From assembly GCA_002298885.1 (NCBI GenBank), contig DBMK01000269.1, positions 1-34,292 of the forward strand: DNA of 34,292 bases, read 5' to 3'. A program made the position numbers and the translations under genes. The notes under the pieces were generated by a model that saw only the letters and a list, made by a program, of their open reading frames with translations, was not told where the DNA came from and did not search any database. This document shows, one piece after another, positions 15,886 to 23,363 of the stretch. The stretch comes from Anaerolineaceae bacterium UBA700 (lineage in GTDB: Bacteria; Chloroflexota; Anaerolineae; Anaerolineales; Anaerolineaceae). Every line of letters begins with the position of its first letter. Position 1 is the first letter of the stretch.

Positions 15886-15903
15886 TCCCATCTCCTGGTA
15901 AGG

Positions 15904-15943
15904 CCTGGCGGCGCACCCCATGAAGTCCGGGTGCGCCGCCAGG
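15904..15943 (-). terminator. 15-bp GC-rich stem-loop after glpK
   Basis: CCTGGCGGCGCACCC at 15904-15918 is the exact inverse of 15929-15943, with a 10-nt loop. It lies about 60 bp after the stop of glpK and immediately before the ribosome site of the small membrane-protein gene. There is no U tract. It probably protects or ends the glpF-dhaK-dhaL-glpK message. Confidence 0.55.
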
Positions 15944-16003
15944 GATGAAGGTGACGCAATGAGGCGCTCGAACTACCGCCTCACATATTCAGTTCGGGTA
16001 GGT

Positions 16004-17503
16004 TTACTGCTCCACCCATTCGAAGGTGCGGGTGACGGCTTTCAGCCAGCCCTTGTAGTGTTTGTCGCGGTCCTTGGGGGCCATCTTGGGATCCCATTCC
16101 TTGTCCTTGCCCCAGTTGGCACGCAGGTCCTCGACCTTGGCCCAGAAGCCGACTGCCAACCCGGCGGCATAGGCCGCGCCCAGAGAGGTGGTCTCGGCAA
16201 CTGTCGGGCGGATAACCGGCACGCCCAGGATATCGGCCTGGAACTGCATCAGCAGCTCATTGTACACCATGCCGCCGTCCACTTTGAGGGCGGTCAGGTT
16301 CACGCCGGAGTCTTTGTTCATGGCGTCCAGCACTTCGCGGGTCTGGAAGGCGGTGGCTTCCAGGGCGGCGCGGGCAATGTGGCCCTTGTTCACATAGCGG
16401 GTCATGCCCACGATGGCGCCGCGGGCGTCGCTCTTCCAGTACGGAGCGAACAGGCCGGAGAACGCCGGGACGAAGTAGATGCCGCCGGCATCGTCAACCG
16501 TCTTGGCCAGGGCTTCCACATCCGCCGATTTGGCGATCATGCCCAGGTTGTCGCGCAGCCACTGCACCAGGGCGCCGGTGATGGCGATAGAGCCTTCCAG
16601 GCAGTACACAGCCGGCTGGTCGCCGATCTTGTAGCCCAGAGTGGTCAGCAGGCCGTTCTTGGACTGCACTGGCTTGGTGCCGGTGTTGAGCAGCATGAAG
16701 CAGCCGGTGCCATACGTGTTCTTGGCTTCGCCGGCGCTGAAGCAGGTCTGCCCGAACAGAGCCGCCTGCTGGTCGCCCAGGTCGCCCGCCACCGGGATGC
16801 CTGCGAGGTCACCCACTGCCTTGCCGTACACGGCGCTGGAGGGCATGATCTTGGGCAGCATGGCTCGCGGAACGCCCATGATCTTGAGGATCTCGGGGTC
16901 CCAGTCCAGCGTCTCGAGGTTCATCAGCATGGTGCGGGAGGCGTTCGAAACGTCGGTGACGTGCACGCCGCCGTGAACACCGCCGGTCACGTTCCAGATC
17001 ACCCAGGTATCGATGTTGCCGAACAGTACTTCGCCTTTTTCAGCTTTGGCGCGCACGCCGGGGACGTTATCCAGAACCCACTTGATCTTGGGGCCGGAGA
17101 AATACGTTGCCAGCGGTAGGCCTACCTTCGGGCGGAAGCGATCCTGCCCGCCGTCCTTGGCAAGCTCGTTGCAGATTTGATCGGTTCGGGTATCCTGCCA
17201 TACGATGGCGTTGTACACCGGTTTGCCGGTCGCCTTGTCCCAAACCACCGTCGTCTCGCGCTGGTTGGTGACCCCAATCGCCGCAATGTCCTTCGGATCG
17301 ACATGCGTCTTGGCCAATGCGCCTTTGATCACTTCCTGCGTGCGCTCCCAGATCTCCATCGGGTTGTGCTCGACCCACCCTGGCTTCGGATAGATCTGCT
17401 CGTGTTCCTTCTGGTCCACGCCGACTACCTTGCCGCTGTGGTCGAAGATCATGAAGCGAGTGCTGGTGGTACCCTGATCTATTGCACCTGCATACTTAGC
17501 CAT
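16004..17503 (-). CDS. glpK: Glycerol kinase
   Basis: This cytoplasmic FGGY kinase (499 residues, the usual length) phosphorylates glycerol to sn-glycerol-3-phosphate with ATP. Phosphate loop DQGTTSTR is at 9-16. Glycerol-binding Arg82-Glu83 ([10 protein letters not shown]), Tyr134 and catalytic base Asp244 ([14 protein letters not shown]) correspond to E. coli Arg83, Glu84, Tyr135 and Asp245. The segment before the catalytic Asp ([16 protein letters not shown]) lacks the YHFYG histidine that HPr phosphorylates in many Firmicutes, so direct PTS activation of this kinase is not expected. AGGAG lies eight bases before the start. The gene is last in the glpF-dhaK-dhaL-glpK unit. Its product feeds the GlpA complex encoded 1 kb downstream. 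Confidence 0.97.
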   Translation of the reverse strand: MAKYAGAIDQGTTSTRFMIFDHSGKVVGVDQKEHEQIYPKPGWVEHNPMEIWERTQEVIKGALAKTHVDPKDIAAIGVTNQRETTVVWDKATGKPVYNAIVWQDTRTDQICNELAKDGGQDRFRPKVGLPLATYFSGPKIKWVLDNVPGVRAKAEKGEVLFGNIDTWVIWNVTGGVHGGVHVTDVSNASRTMLMNLETLDWDPEILKIMGVPRAMLPKIMPSSAVYGKAVGDLAGIPVAGDLGDQQAALFGQTCFSAGEAKNTYGTGCFMLLNTGTKPVQSKNGLLTTLGYKIGDQPAVYCLEGSIAITGALVQWLRDNLGMIAKSADVEALAKTVDDAGGIYFVPAFSGLFAPYWKSDARGAIVGMTRYVNKGHIARAALEATAFQTREVLDAMNKDSGVNLTALKVDGGMVYNELLMQFQADILGVPVIRPTVAETTSLGAAYAAGLAVGFWAKVEDLRANWGKDKEWDPKMAPKDRDKHYKGWLKAVTRTFEWVEQ

Positions 17504-17554
17504 TTCTTTCTCTCCTGTTAAAAGTGGTTTGAATAGGATTTGAGTGGGCCTTGG

Positions 17555-18190
17555 TTAGCTGTTGGCCCAGGTTTCGGCGGCTGCATTGAGGATCAAGAAC
17601 GAGGATGTTGCCCCAGGATCCTGGTGATTGGCGCTTCTTTCACCGAGGTAGCTGGCGCGTCCTTTGCGGGCAACCAGGGGAGTCGTGCCTTCCATGCCCG
17701 CTTTAGCTGCGTCAGCGGAAGCCCGCAGCGCCGTGCCGATCGCCTGTTTTTCGCTGACGGCCTGCTTGAGCGCCTTGACAGCGGGGGTCAGCGCATCGAC
17801 CATGGTTTTGTCGCCCAACTCAGCTTTTCCGCGCATGATCACGCCGTTCAAAGCGGCGTCGAGCGCGTTATACCAGTCTTCCAGAGTTAGCTCCATCTTC
17901 CCGGCAGTCTTCGTTCCTGCCTGGATGAAGAATGTGCCGTATAGAGGACCTCCGGCTCCTCCGACCGTGGACAGGAGCGTCATCCCGACCGTCTTAAATA
18001 TGGTGCCGATGTCTTTGTCGCTCATCTCCGGCATCTTATTCATCACAGCCTGGAAACCCCGGTCCATGTTTGCGCCGTGATCGGCATCGCCGATGGCGGC
18101 ATCTAGCTGGATAAGATAGTCCCGGTTTTCGGCGAGAACTTTCGCGCAGGCCTTAATCCATTCCAATGCATCATCGCGGGCAACAGGCAT
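17555..18190 (-). CDS. dhaL: PTS-type dihydroxyacetone kinase, ADP-binding subunit DhaL
   Basis: The 211-residue subunit holds the ADP that is rephosphorylated in place by DhaM and passes phosphate to dihydroxyacetone on DhaK. The Mg-binding aspartates Asp30, Asp35 and Asp37 in LDAAIGDADHGANMDRG have the same numbering as in E. coli DhaL. The glycine-rich TVGGAGGPLYGTFF segment and the later SYLGERSANHQDPGATS motif are also present. GGAG precedes the start. It sits between dhaK (72 bp upstream, with a hairpin between) and glpK (51 bp downstream). The phosphate donor DhaM is not adjacent but lies in the glpA operon. Confidence 0.95.
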   Translation of the reverse strand: MPVARDDALEWIKACAKVLAENRDYLIQLDAAIGDADHGANMDRGFQAVMNKMPEMSDKDIGTIFKTVGMTLLSTVGGAGGPLYGTFFIQAGTKTAGKMELTLEDWYNALDAALNGVIMRGKAELGDKTMVDALTPAVKALKQAVSEKQAIGTALRASADAAKAGMEGTTPLVARKGRASYLGERSANHQDPGATSSFLILNAAAETWANS

Positions 18191-18207
18191 ACCTTACTCC
18201 ATATATA

Positions 18208-18242
18208 GGGGGCTGGTGATCAACTTGCGATTTCCAGCCCCC
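18208..18242 (-). promoter_or_regulatory. Intercistronic hairpin between dhaK and dhaL
   Basis: GGGGGCTGG at 18208-18216 and CCAGCCCCC at 18234-18242 are exact inverted repeats with a 17-nt loop, lying between the two genes. There is no U tract, so full termination is unlikely. It may set relative levels or mRNA stability of the two subunits. Confidence 0.4.
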
Positions 18243-18262
18243 ATTTGAAAGAAAACGGAAGG

Positions 18263-19264
18263 TTACACGCCCCAACGCAGGCCGGGCGTCTTCACCGGAG
18301 CGTCCCACAGCTTGAGGAGCTGATCGTCCATCTTGAGCATGGTGATCGAGGTGCCCGCCATTTCCAGGCTGGTGATGTAGGGACCGATCAGGTTCCGCAC
18401 CACTTTGAGCCCGTGTTTGGTGGCGATCTCGTAGGCCTTGCGATAGACGATGTACTGCTCGACCAGCGGGGTTCCGCCCATGCCGTTGACGAAGATGAGC
18501 ACGTTGTCGCCGGCTTTGTAGGGGATGTCACTGAGGATGGGCTCCATCAGCATTTCGACGATTTCGTCCGCCGATTTGACCGGCATGCGCTGCCGGCCTG
18601 GCTCGCCGTGAATGCCGATGCCGATTTCCATCTGGTCTTCCGGCAGGTCGAAGGTGGGTTTCCCAACGTGCGGGACGGTGCAGGAGGTGAGCGCCATGCC
18701 CATGCTGCGCCCCCAGCCCTTTACCTTGCGGCAGACGTCGGCCACTTCCTTGAGCGACATGCGCTGTTCGGCGGCCGCGCCGCAGACCTTTTCGGCAAGC
18801 ACCGTGCTGCCGACGCCGCGGCGACCGGCGGTGTACAGGCTGTCTTTCACGGCTACGTCATCGTCGATGATCACTGCTTCGACCGGGATGTCCTCTGCTC
18901 TGGCCAGGTCGGCGGCCATTTCGAAGTTCATGATATCGCCGGTGTAGTTCTTGACGATGTGCAGCACGCCCGCTCCGCCGTTGATGGCTTTGGTGGCTTC
19001 GAGCATCTGGTCCGGTGTAGGTGAGGTGAAGACCGCGCCCGGGCAGGCTGCATCCAGCATGCCCATGCCGACAAATCCACCGTGCATTGGTTCATGCCCG
19101 GAGCCGCCCCCAGAGAGGACGCCAACTTTGCCTTTGACGGGGGCATCGGCGCGCACGACATAGTTGGGATTGAAATGGATTTTGACCAAATCGGGATGAG
19201 CGAAAGCTACACCCTCCAGCTCTTCTTTTACGACGTCTTCGGGTTTGTTGATAAGCTTTTTCAT
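18263..19264 (-). CDS. dhaK: PTS-type dihydroxyacetone kinase, substrate-binding subunit DhaK
   Basis: The 333-residue subunit binds dihydroxyacetone covalently through a histidine hemiaminal. That residue is His219 in GIGIHGEPG, matching His218 of E. coli DhaK. The other conserved pieces are [16 protein letters not shown] (51-66), [10 protein letters not shown] (106-115) and VNGMGGTPL (259-267). AAGGAAGG precedes the ATG. The presence of a separate dhaL, and of DhaM in the neighbouring operon, makes this the PEP-dependent rather than ATP-dependent type. It lies 64 bp downstream of glpF. The source of dihydroxyacetone is not encoded here, as no gldA-like glycerol dehydrogenase is seen. Confidence 0.96.
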   Translation of the reverse strand: MKKLINKPEDVVKEELEGVAFAHPDLVKIHFNPNYVVRADAPVKGKVGVLSGGGSGHEPMHGGFVGMGMLDAACPGAVFTSPTPDQMLEATKAINGGAGVLHIVKNYTGDIMNFEMAADLARAEDIPVEAVIIDDDVAVKDSLYTAGRRGVGSTVLAEKVCGAAAEQRMSLKEVADVCRKVKGWGRSMGMALTSCTVPHVGKPTFDLPEDQMEIGIGIHGEPGRQRMPVKSADEIVEMLMEPILSDIPYKAGDNVLIFVNGMGGTPLVEQYIVYRKAYEIATKHGLKVVRNLIGPYITSLEMAGTSITMLKMDDQLLKLWDAPVKTPGLRWGV

Positions 19265-19328
19265 ACGCCTTCCTTTCTCCGTAACCGATCCCAGTAGATT
19301 TGCCAGCTTTAAGCGGGTAGCGAGTGGA

Positions 19329-20132
19329 TTATGATGCTTTGTCCTTAACAGCAGCCGTCACGAACCAGTCATACGTATAGCCGCCAATCACGCCGCCGAT
19401 CAGGGTCATGATCACAGGCGGAACCAGCCAGTAGATGCCGTCGAACAGGCCCTTGGTCCCGACCACCAGGCCGAACAGGCGGGGGCCGAAATCACGGGCA
19501 GGATTGATGGCGTAGCCGGAGGGGCCGCCCAGCGAGAGGCCAACCGCCAGCACCGTACCGCCGACCAGGAATGGGCCCAGGTTGTGCATCAAGCCCAGGT
19601 TCTTCGAGTCGCCGGAGGCCAGGATGCCCCACATCAGCACCATGGTGCCAAAGAGTTCTGAGATGCAGGCGTTCAGCAGGCTGTAGGGAGTGCCCGAAGT
19701 GCCGGCTGCCGCCGTGCCGCCCCAAAAGGCTTGTCCGAAGACCGAGCCCGGACCCGTGCACCACACGTTGGGGAGACCAGCGCCGTTCAAGCCATCCATA
19801 TAGACCAGGTAGACGGCCAGAGCGCCAAGGAAGGCACCCACGATTTGAGCGATCCAGAAGGGGACGACCTTGCCCCAGGCGAAGCCGCGGCGCACCGCCA
19901 GCATCAGGGTGACTGCCGGGTTCAAGTGCGCGCCGGAAACGCCGCCGGAGACATACACGGCCACGATGACTGCGAACGCCCATCCGAACGTGATGGTGTT
20001 CCAGTTATACGCCGGAGCTGCCAGACGAGGCGCAAGACCGACATTGGCAACAACGCCATCACCTAACAAGATGAGGATAAAGGTACCGAAGACCTCACCG
20101 ATTAGTTCTTTCGTCAGACTCATTTGTTTCAT
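19329..20132 (-). CDS. glpF: Glycerol facilitator (MIP family aquaglyceroporin)
   Basis: The 267-residue inner-membrane channel has six main helices and two half-helices with NPA motifs at 71-73 ([11 protein letters not shown]) and 210-212 ([11 protein letters not shown]). The Asp214 after the second NPA, and the selectivity Arg213, are the marks of glycerol-conducting GlpF rather than water-only aquaporins. AAGGAG and GAGG sites precede the ATG at 20130-20132. It is the first gene of the glpF-dhaK-dhaL-glpK unit. Upstream, on the same strand, are a leader terminator and a consensus promoter, so expression is probably controlled by readthrough. It supplies both glycerol and, plausibly, dihydroxyacetone. 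Confidence 0.95.
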   Translation of the reverse strand: MKQMSLTKELIGEVFGTFILILLGDGVVANVGLAPRLAAPAYNWNTITFGWAFAVIVAVYVSGGVSGAHLNPAVTLMLAVRRGFAWGKVVPFWIAQIVGAFLGALAVYLVYMDGLNGAGLPNVWCTGPGSVFGQAFWGGTAAAGTSGTPYSLLNACISELFGTMVLMWGILASGDSKNLGLMHNLGPFLVGGTVLAVGLSLGGPSGYAINPARDFGPRLFGLVVGTKGLFDGIYWLVPPVIMTLIGGVIGGYTYDWFVTAAVKDKAS

Positions 20133-20298
20133 TGTGCCTCACTCCTTATTAAACAGAATGGTTGATATGAATGGCTCGAAGTAAGCCGCGATGGAAAAAA
20201 ACAAATAATTTTCAACTGTAGTTTTTTGGGATAACACCTCCTTTCTTTGCTTTAGTGGATAACGGAATTTGACGCGAAACGCAAACTTCCATACCGCC

Positions 20299-20333
20299 AA
20301 AAAAAAGCCAACCAGCAAATGGAACTGGTTGGC
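20299..20333 (-). terminator. Intrinsic terminator in the glpF leader
   Basis: GCCAACCAG (minus strand, 20333-20325) pairs with CTGGTTGGC (20315-20307) around a 9-nt loop. Eight U residues follow at 20306-20299. It stands about 165 bp before glpF and about 135 bp after a consensus promoter on the same strand. It is therefore either the end of a short RNA or an attenuator for glpF. It would also stop readthrough from dhaR. Confidence 0.8.
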
Positions 20334-20348
20334 AGGAGGAGAATTGCC

Positions 20349-20417
20349 TTAGGTAAATAGGGACTGGTTGTCCTTCATGCTCTTATGAGTTTGTGTCGAC
20401 CAAACTGCATACGGCAT
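20349..20417 (-). CDS. Possible 22-residue leader peptide before glpF
   Basis: An ATG at 20415-20417 opens a 22-codon frame (beginning MPYAVW, ending QSLFT) that stops with TAA at 20349-20351. A GGAAGGG-like site lies nine or so bases upstream. It sits between the consensus promoter and the terminator. Its stop is 16 bp before the terminator stem, and its coding sequence contains the alternative pairing segment at 20364-20370. There is no strong codon evidence, so it may equally be untranslated leader RNA. Confidence 0.25.
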   Translation of the reverse strand: MPYAVWSTQTHKSMKDNQSLFT

Positions 20418-20468
20418 TGGTATTCCCTTCCCTTCTTGCACTACCCTGGAAATAAAAAGTACCCATCC

Positions 20469-20497
20469 ATTATATAGAATATCGTTATGGTTGTCAA
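20469..20497 (-). promoter_or_regulatory. Consensus sigma-70 promoter for the glpF-dhaK-dhaL-glpK unit
   Basis: Read on the minus strand, TTGACA (20497-20492), a 17-bp spacer and TATAAT (20474-20469) match the consensus exactly. Transcription would start near 20462, about 50 bp after the stop of dhaR, and run towards glpF. A promoter this strong followed by a terminator suggests that control acts after initiation or through a repressor. AT-rich sequence with repeated GAAAC/GTTTC segments lies just upstream (20510-20555) and could hold a regulator site. Confidence 0.75.
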
Positions 20498-20548
20498 ATT
20501 ATTACCGGAATATGTTTCGTTTTGAAACTGATTTTAGAGTAAAATGTT

Positions 20549-22546
20549 TCAAGTTGGAACGCTTTTTGTGGTGCTGCGGTTTCGCGGGCTGCCGTTGCGG
20601 TACGCGTGGATCTCGATGTTGTATTGCTTCAACTTGCGCCACAGCGTTGTGCGACTGATCCCGAGCAATTCGGTCATTTTGAGCAGGCTGCCTTCGCAGG
20701 CGCGCGCTGATTGTAGCAGCGCCTCGCGCTCGATCTCCTCCAGCGAGTTGCCGGAGACGAGCTGCGTAGCGTCGAACTTGAGCCGGTAAGGCCGGCGGAT
20801 GGCGTCTGGAAGGTGTTCGGGGGTAATCTCCTCGCTGCCGATGAGCTGGCTGGCGGCGCGGCCCAGGACGGCCTCCAATTCGCGCAGGTTGCCGGGCCAC
20901 TGGTAGTTAATAAACAAGGCCATCGCCTCGGGGCTGATCGACAGGGATTCGTTGTATTGAGAGGAGAGGCGCTTCAGGATGTTGTTGATCAGCAGGGGCA
21001 GGTCTTCCATACGCTCGCGCAGCGGCGGCAGGCGGATCTCGAACGGGCTCAGCCGGTAGTACAGGTCCGGCAGAAAGTTCCCTTGTTCAATCAATTTCTC
21101 CAGGTTGGCCTTGGAAGAGGCAATCAGGCGCACGTCCAGCGGGATGGTGTGGCTGTTATTAAGCCTTTGGATGATCCCCATTTCTAGAAAGTTAACCAAA
21201 ATGGTCTGGGCATCCAGCGGCAGCGTATCCACATCCTGTAAAAAGAGCGTCCCGCCGTCTGCAAGCTCGATCTTGCCGGGGTGGCTGTCTCCGGAGAAGC
21301 GTCCCGAGGCTTCGTCGAAGCCGATCAGCTCCCGCACCACCATTTCGCTGGGGACTGAGGTGCACGAGAAGACGATGAATGGCCCGTTGCTGAACGAGCT
21401 GTGGCGATGGATGATCTGCGCCAGCAAGTTTTTACCAGTGCCGGCTTCGCCGCGGATGATGACGCTGGCGCGGGCGGCAGCCGCCAGGGTGGCCTGGCGT
21501 TGGACGCGCTGAATTTCGAGCGACTCGCCGAGCAGGTCTTGCAAGGTGAATACGGCCTGCGAACCGATCTGGCGCTGAATGAGCTGCCGAATTTCCTTGG
21601 CCCGGCGCAAGATGGTCACCACTGTGCGAATGCCTTCCGCATCTCTACCGAAACGGATGGATAGTATGCAGTCCACCACTTGGTTGCCAATCTCAATGCT
21701 GGCTTCCACGTCAGTCAGTTCTTTGCCCAATTCGACGGCATTGGAGATGAAGCGCGGAATCTTAATGTTCTCGCGCATCGGTTTGCCTTTGAATGGGTCG
21801 AAGCTGAAATTGAACAGGTCAGCTGCCGCCGGGTTTGCCTGGATGAGGATGCCATCCCGGCTCCAGACCAGGATGGCCTCTGAAATTGTGTTTAGGATGG
21901 CATTCAGGCGTGCCAGGTGGCTGTTTTGTTCGCCGAGGAGCTGGTCAGCCCGGCGCTGGCCCTCGATGGCCCGCGCCCCGCTGACCGCCAGGGCCAGGCT
22001 GTGCAGGTGCGATTCGCCTTCGAAATTGATGATTCCAATCGCCCCCAGGGGTTTGCCCGTGCTGTCGAAAATCGGAGCCGCGGCTTCGGTGATCGAATGG
22101 AACTGGCGGCGGTAATGTTCAAAGCTTTGCACCTGGACGGGCACCTTCTCGGTTAGGGCCAGGGCGAAGCCGTTGGTGCCCATTTCCATTTCCGAAAGCA
22201 GCACGCCCCGGCGTACGCTAAGCTGGTTGAGGTGGGCGATGATCCTGGGGTCGCCGAGCATATCCAGCACGTAGCCCACGTGGTTGACAATCAAAATGGC
22301 CGTTTCGGAGGTCTCGGTGTATTGGTAAATGTCCTCCATGATCGGCCGGGCCAGGGAGAGGAAATCGAAGTTCAAGACCTGGGCGTTGAGCAGGTCGGGG
22401 TCGCTCAATTTTTGCAGCGAGATCCAGTTGAAGGCGGAGATGAGCGGCCGGCAGCGTTCCCACGAGTTGGCGATCAGCGCCGGAATCCCCGCCGGCAGCT
22501 CATGTGAATTGACGAAACGCGTCCAATCGGTCTTCTGGATTTTCAT
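20549..22546 (-). CDS. dhaR: DhaR-type transcriptional activator (GAF, PAS, AAA+, Fis HTH)
   Basis: The 665-residue regulator has the DhaR/AcoR layout. A sensory GAF-like region occupies about 20-195 (starting ALIANSWERC) and a PAS domain about 212-315 (NTISEAILVWSRDGILIQANPAAADLF). The AAA+ domain is at about 335-560, with Walker A GEAGTGKN (366-373) and Walker B GGTLFLQDVD (431-440), plus arginine-finger segments. A Fis-type HTH lies at about 600-640. The loop that binds sigma-54, normally GAFTGA, is replaced by SGRFSGDS (414-421). As for E. coli DhaR, action on sigma-70 promoters is therefore likely. E. coli DhaR is controlled by binding DhaL or DhaK, and the neighbouring dhaK/dhaL fit the same logic. 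The start has no clear ribosome site. Confidence 0.85.
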   Translation of the reverse strand: MKIQKTDWTRFVNSHELPAGIPALIANSWERCRPLISAFNWISLQKLSDPDLLNAQVLNFDFLSLARPIMEDIYQYTETSETAILIVNHVGYVLDMLGDPRIIAHLNQLSVRRGVLLSEMEMGTNGFALALTEKVPVQVQSFEHYRRQFHSITEAAAPIFDSTGKPLGAIGIINFEGESHLHSLALAVSGARAIEGQRRADQLLGEQNSHLARLNAILNTISEAILVWSRDGILIQANPAAADLFNFSFDPFKGKPMRENIKIPRFISNAVELGKELTDVEASIEIGNQVVDCILSIRFGRDAEGIRTVVTILRRAKEIRQLIQRQIGSQAVFTLQDLLGESLEIQRVQRQATLAAAARASVIIRGEAGTGKNLLAQIIHRHSSFSNGPFIVFSCTSVPSEMVVRELIGFDEASGRFSGDSHPGKIELADGGTLFLQDVDTLPLDAQTILVNFLEMGIIQRLNNSHTIPLDVRLIASSKANLEKLIEQGNFLPDLYYRLSPFEIRLPPLRERMEDLPLLINNILKRLSSQYNESLSISPEAMALFINYQWPGNLRELEAVLGRAASQLIGSEEITPEHLPDAIRRPYRLKFDATQLVSGNSLEEIEREALLQSARACEGSLLKMTELLGISRTTLWRKLKQYNIEIHAYRNGSPRNRSTTKSVPT

Positions 22547-22552
22547 AGGTCA

Positions 22553-22567
22553 ACTATACTGATTATA
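22553..22567 (-). promoter_or_regulatory. -10 boxes of dhaR, suggesting a very short or absent leader
   Basis: On the minus strand TATAAT (22567-22562) and TATAGT (22558-22553) lie just ahead of the dhaR ATG (22546-22544). The first predicts a leader of about eight bases; the second has six bases before the ATG and would give a leaderless message. No -35 of quality and no Shine-Dalgarno sequence is visible. Confidence 0.4.
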
Positions 22568-22597
22568 TGCCGCTTTGGGGGCTGGGAGGGGTGTTTC

Positions 22598-22640
22598 AAA
22601 AAAAATTTTAGCGGCTGGCACTGCCAGCCGCTAAAATTTT
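22598..22640 (-). terminator. Strong intrinsic terminator after the repeat-protein gene
   Basis: Bases 22602-22620 and 22622-22640 are exact inverted repeats of 19 bases. On the minus strand the stem runs into a U tract (22605-22598). It lies 30 bp after the stop of the 17-residue-repeat protein and insulates dhaR from that gene. Confidence 0.85.
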
Positions 22641-22670
22641 CAAATACCCTCTCATTTTCTTGGGAGAGGC

Positions 22671-23171
22671 TTACGCTTTATGCTCAGAATCGTTGTTCAC
22701 CAGGCCGACTTCCGGCTTATGGGCCGCCTCACCCGGCTTATCGTTATTGGTCAGACCGATTTCCGGAGCATGAGTTGCTTCGCCCGGCAAATCGTTCTTG
22801 ACCCGGCCAATTTCCGCTTGGTGGGCAACTTCGCCTGGACGTTCGTTATTGATCCGGCCAATTTCTCCGTGTTGTCCTTCTGCAGGCTGCTCAACCTCAT
22901 CCGCGGTAGTGGCTGTATTCGTAACATCATTGTAAATTCGCCCAATTTCGGACGAGTGACTGGCCTCACCGGGGAGGTCGTTATTCGTGCGCCCAATTTC
23001 GGGTTCGTGGATGGCATTACCTGGCAGATCATTGTTGATTCGCCCAATCTCAGGGGTGTGTTTTACACCGCCAGTTGCTTTGTTGTTAATCACGCCAATT
23101 TCCATTTTGGCCTTTCTTTCTTCGTCCATTTTCTCTTCTTTTTCCATCTCCATAACATTTTGATCGGACAT
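22671..23171 (-). CDS. Small hydrophilic protein of eight 17-residue tandem repeats
   Basis: The 166-residue product has a charged head of 23 residues (rich in Met, Glu and Lys) and then eight repeats beginning at residues 24, 41, 58, 75, 103, 120, 137 and 154. The consensus is EIGRINNDLPGEAxHxP. Repeat four carries an 11-residue insert containing DEVEQPAEG, and the last repeat is cut short. There is no signal peptide, membrane helix or cysteine. AAAGGAG lies six bases before the ATG, and a strong terminator follows, so it is a well-formed single-gene unit. I do not recognise the family. The strict period suggests a regular solenoid or a flexible binding array. It is divergent from the alpha-2-macroglobulin gene. 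Confidence 0.75.
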   Translation of the reverse strand: MSDQNVMEMEKEEKMDEERKAKMEIGVINNKATGGVKHTPEIGRINNDLPGNAIHEPEIGRTNNDLPGEASHSSEIGRIYNDVTNTATTADEVEQPAEGQHGEIGRINNERPGEVAHQAEIGRVKNDLPGEATHAPEIGLTNNDKPGEAAHKPEVGLVNNDSEHKA

Positions 23172-23213
23172 CTCAGTCTCCTTTCACTCAGTAATGGAGG
23201 GTAATTTAAACCA

Positions 23214-23219
23214 ATTATA
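23214..23219 (-). promoter_or_regulatory. Candidate -10 box of the repeat-protein gene
   Basis: TATAAT on the minus strand lies 43 bp before the start codon in a very AT-rich segment (23210-23260). No convincing -35 was found at 16-18 bp spacing, so the assignment is weak. Confidence 0.3.
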
Positions 23220-23293
23220 TCATAATAATCATAAATATTACCTAAGAATCTGCTATTTCCATATGGTTGAAAAATGGAACGATTGAATACACT

Positions 23294-23321
23294 TTGACGT
23301 CTAGGCTATACAGACTACAAT
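23294..23321 (+). promoter_or_regulatory. Promoter of the alpha-2-macroglobulin gene
   Basis: TTGACG (23294-23299), a 16-bp spacer and TACAAT (23316-23321) each match the sigma-70 consensus at five of six positions. Transcription would start near 23328, giving a leader of about 36 nt before the ATG at 23364. Confidence 0.6.
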
Positions 23322-23363
23322 TAAATTTGTACTTCAGGGATTCTCAGAAAGCGGGGTTCCGTT

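Noticed and set aside
15920..17119. 399-residue plus-strand ORF opposite glycerol kinase
   Set aside because: Antisense shadow; the minus strand encodes a full-length GlpK with catalytic residues.
20133..20298. A short minus-strand ORF after AAAGGAGGTG and ending in ATGA over the glpF start
   Set aside because: The good ribosome-site-like sequence has no start codon at suitable spacing, and the TTG-initiated frame that overlaps glpF has no site of its own. No protein could be supported.
20133..20298. A sigma-54 promoter for glpF expected from the AAA+ regulator
   Set aside because: No TGGC/TGC pair at the -24/-12 spacing was seen, and the regulator lacks GAFTGA; a consensus sigma-70 promoter lies upstream instead.
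22680..23204. 174-residue plus-strand ORF opposite the 17-residue-repeat gene
   Set aside because: Both strands are open because of the repeats, but only the minus frame has a strong ribosome site, a regular polar repeat and a terminator 30 bp after its stop.
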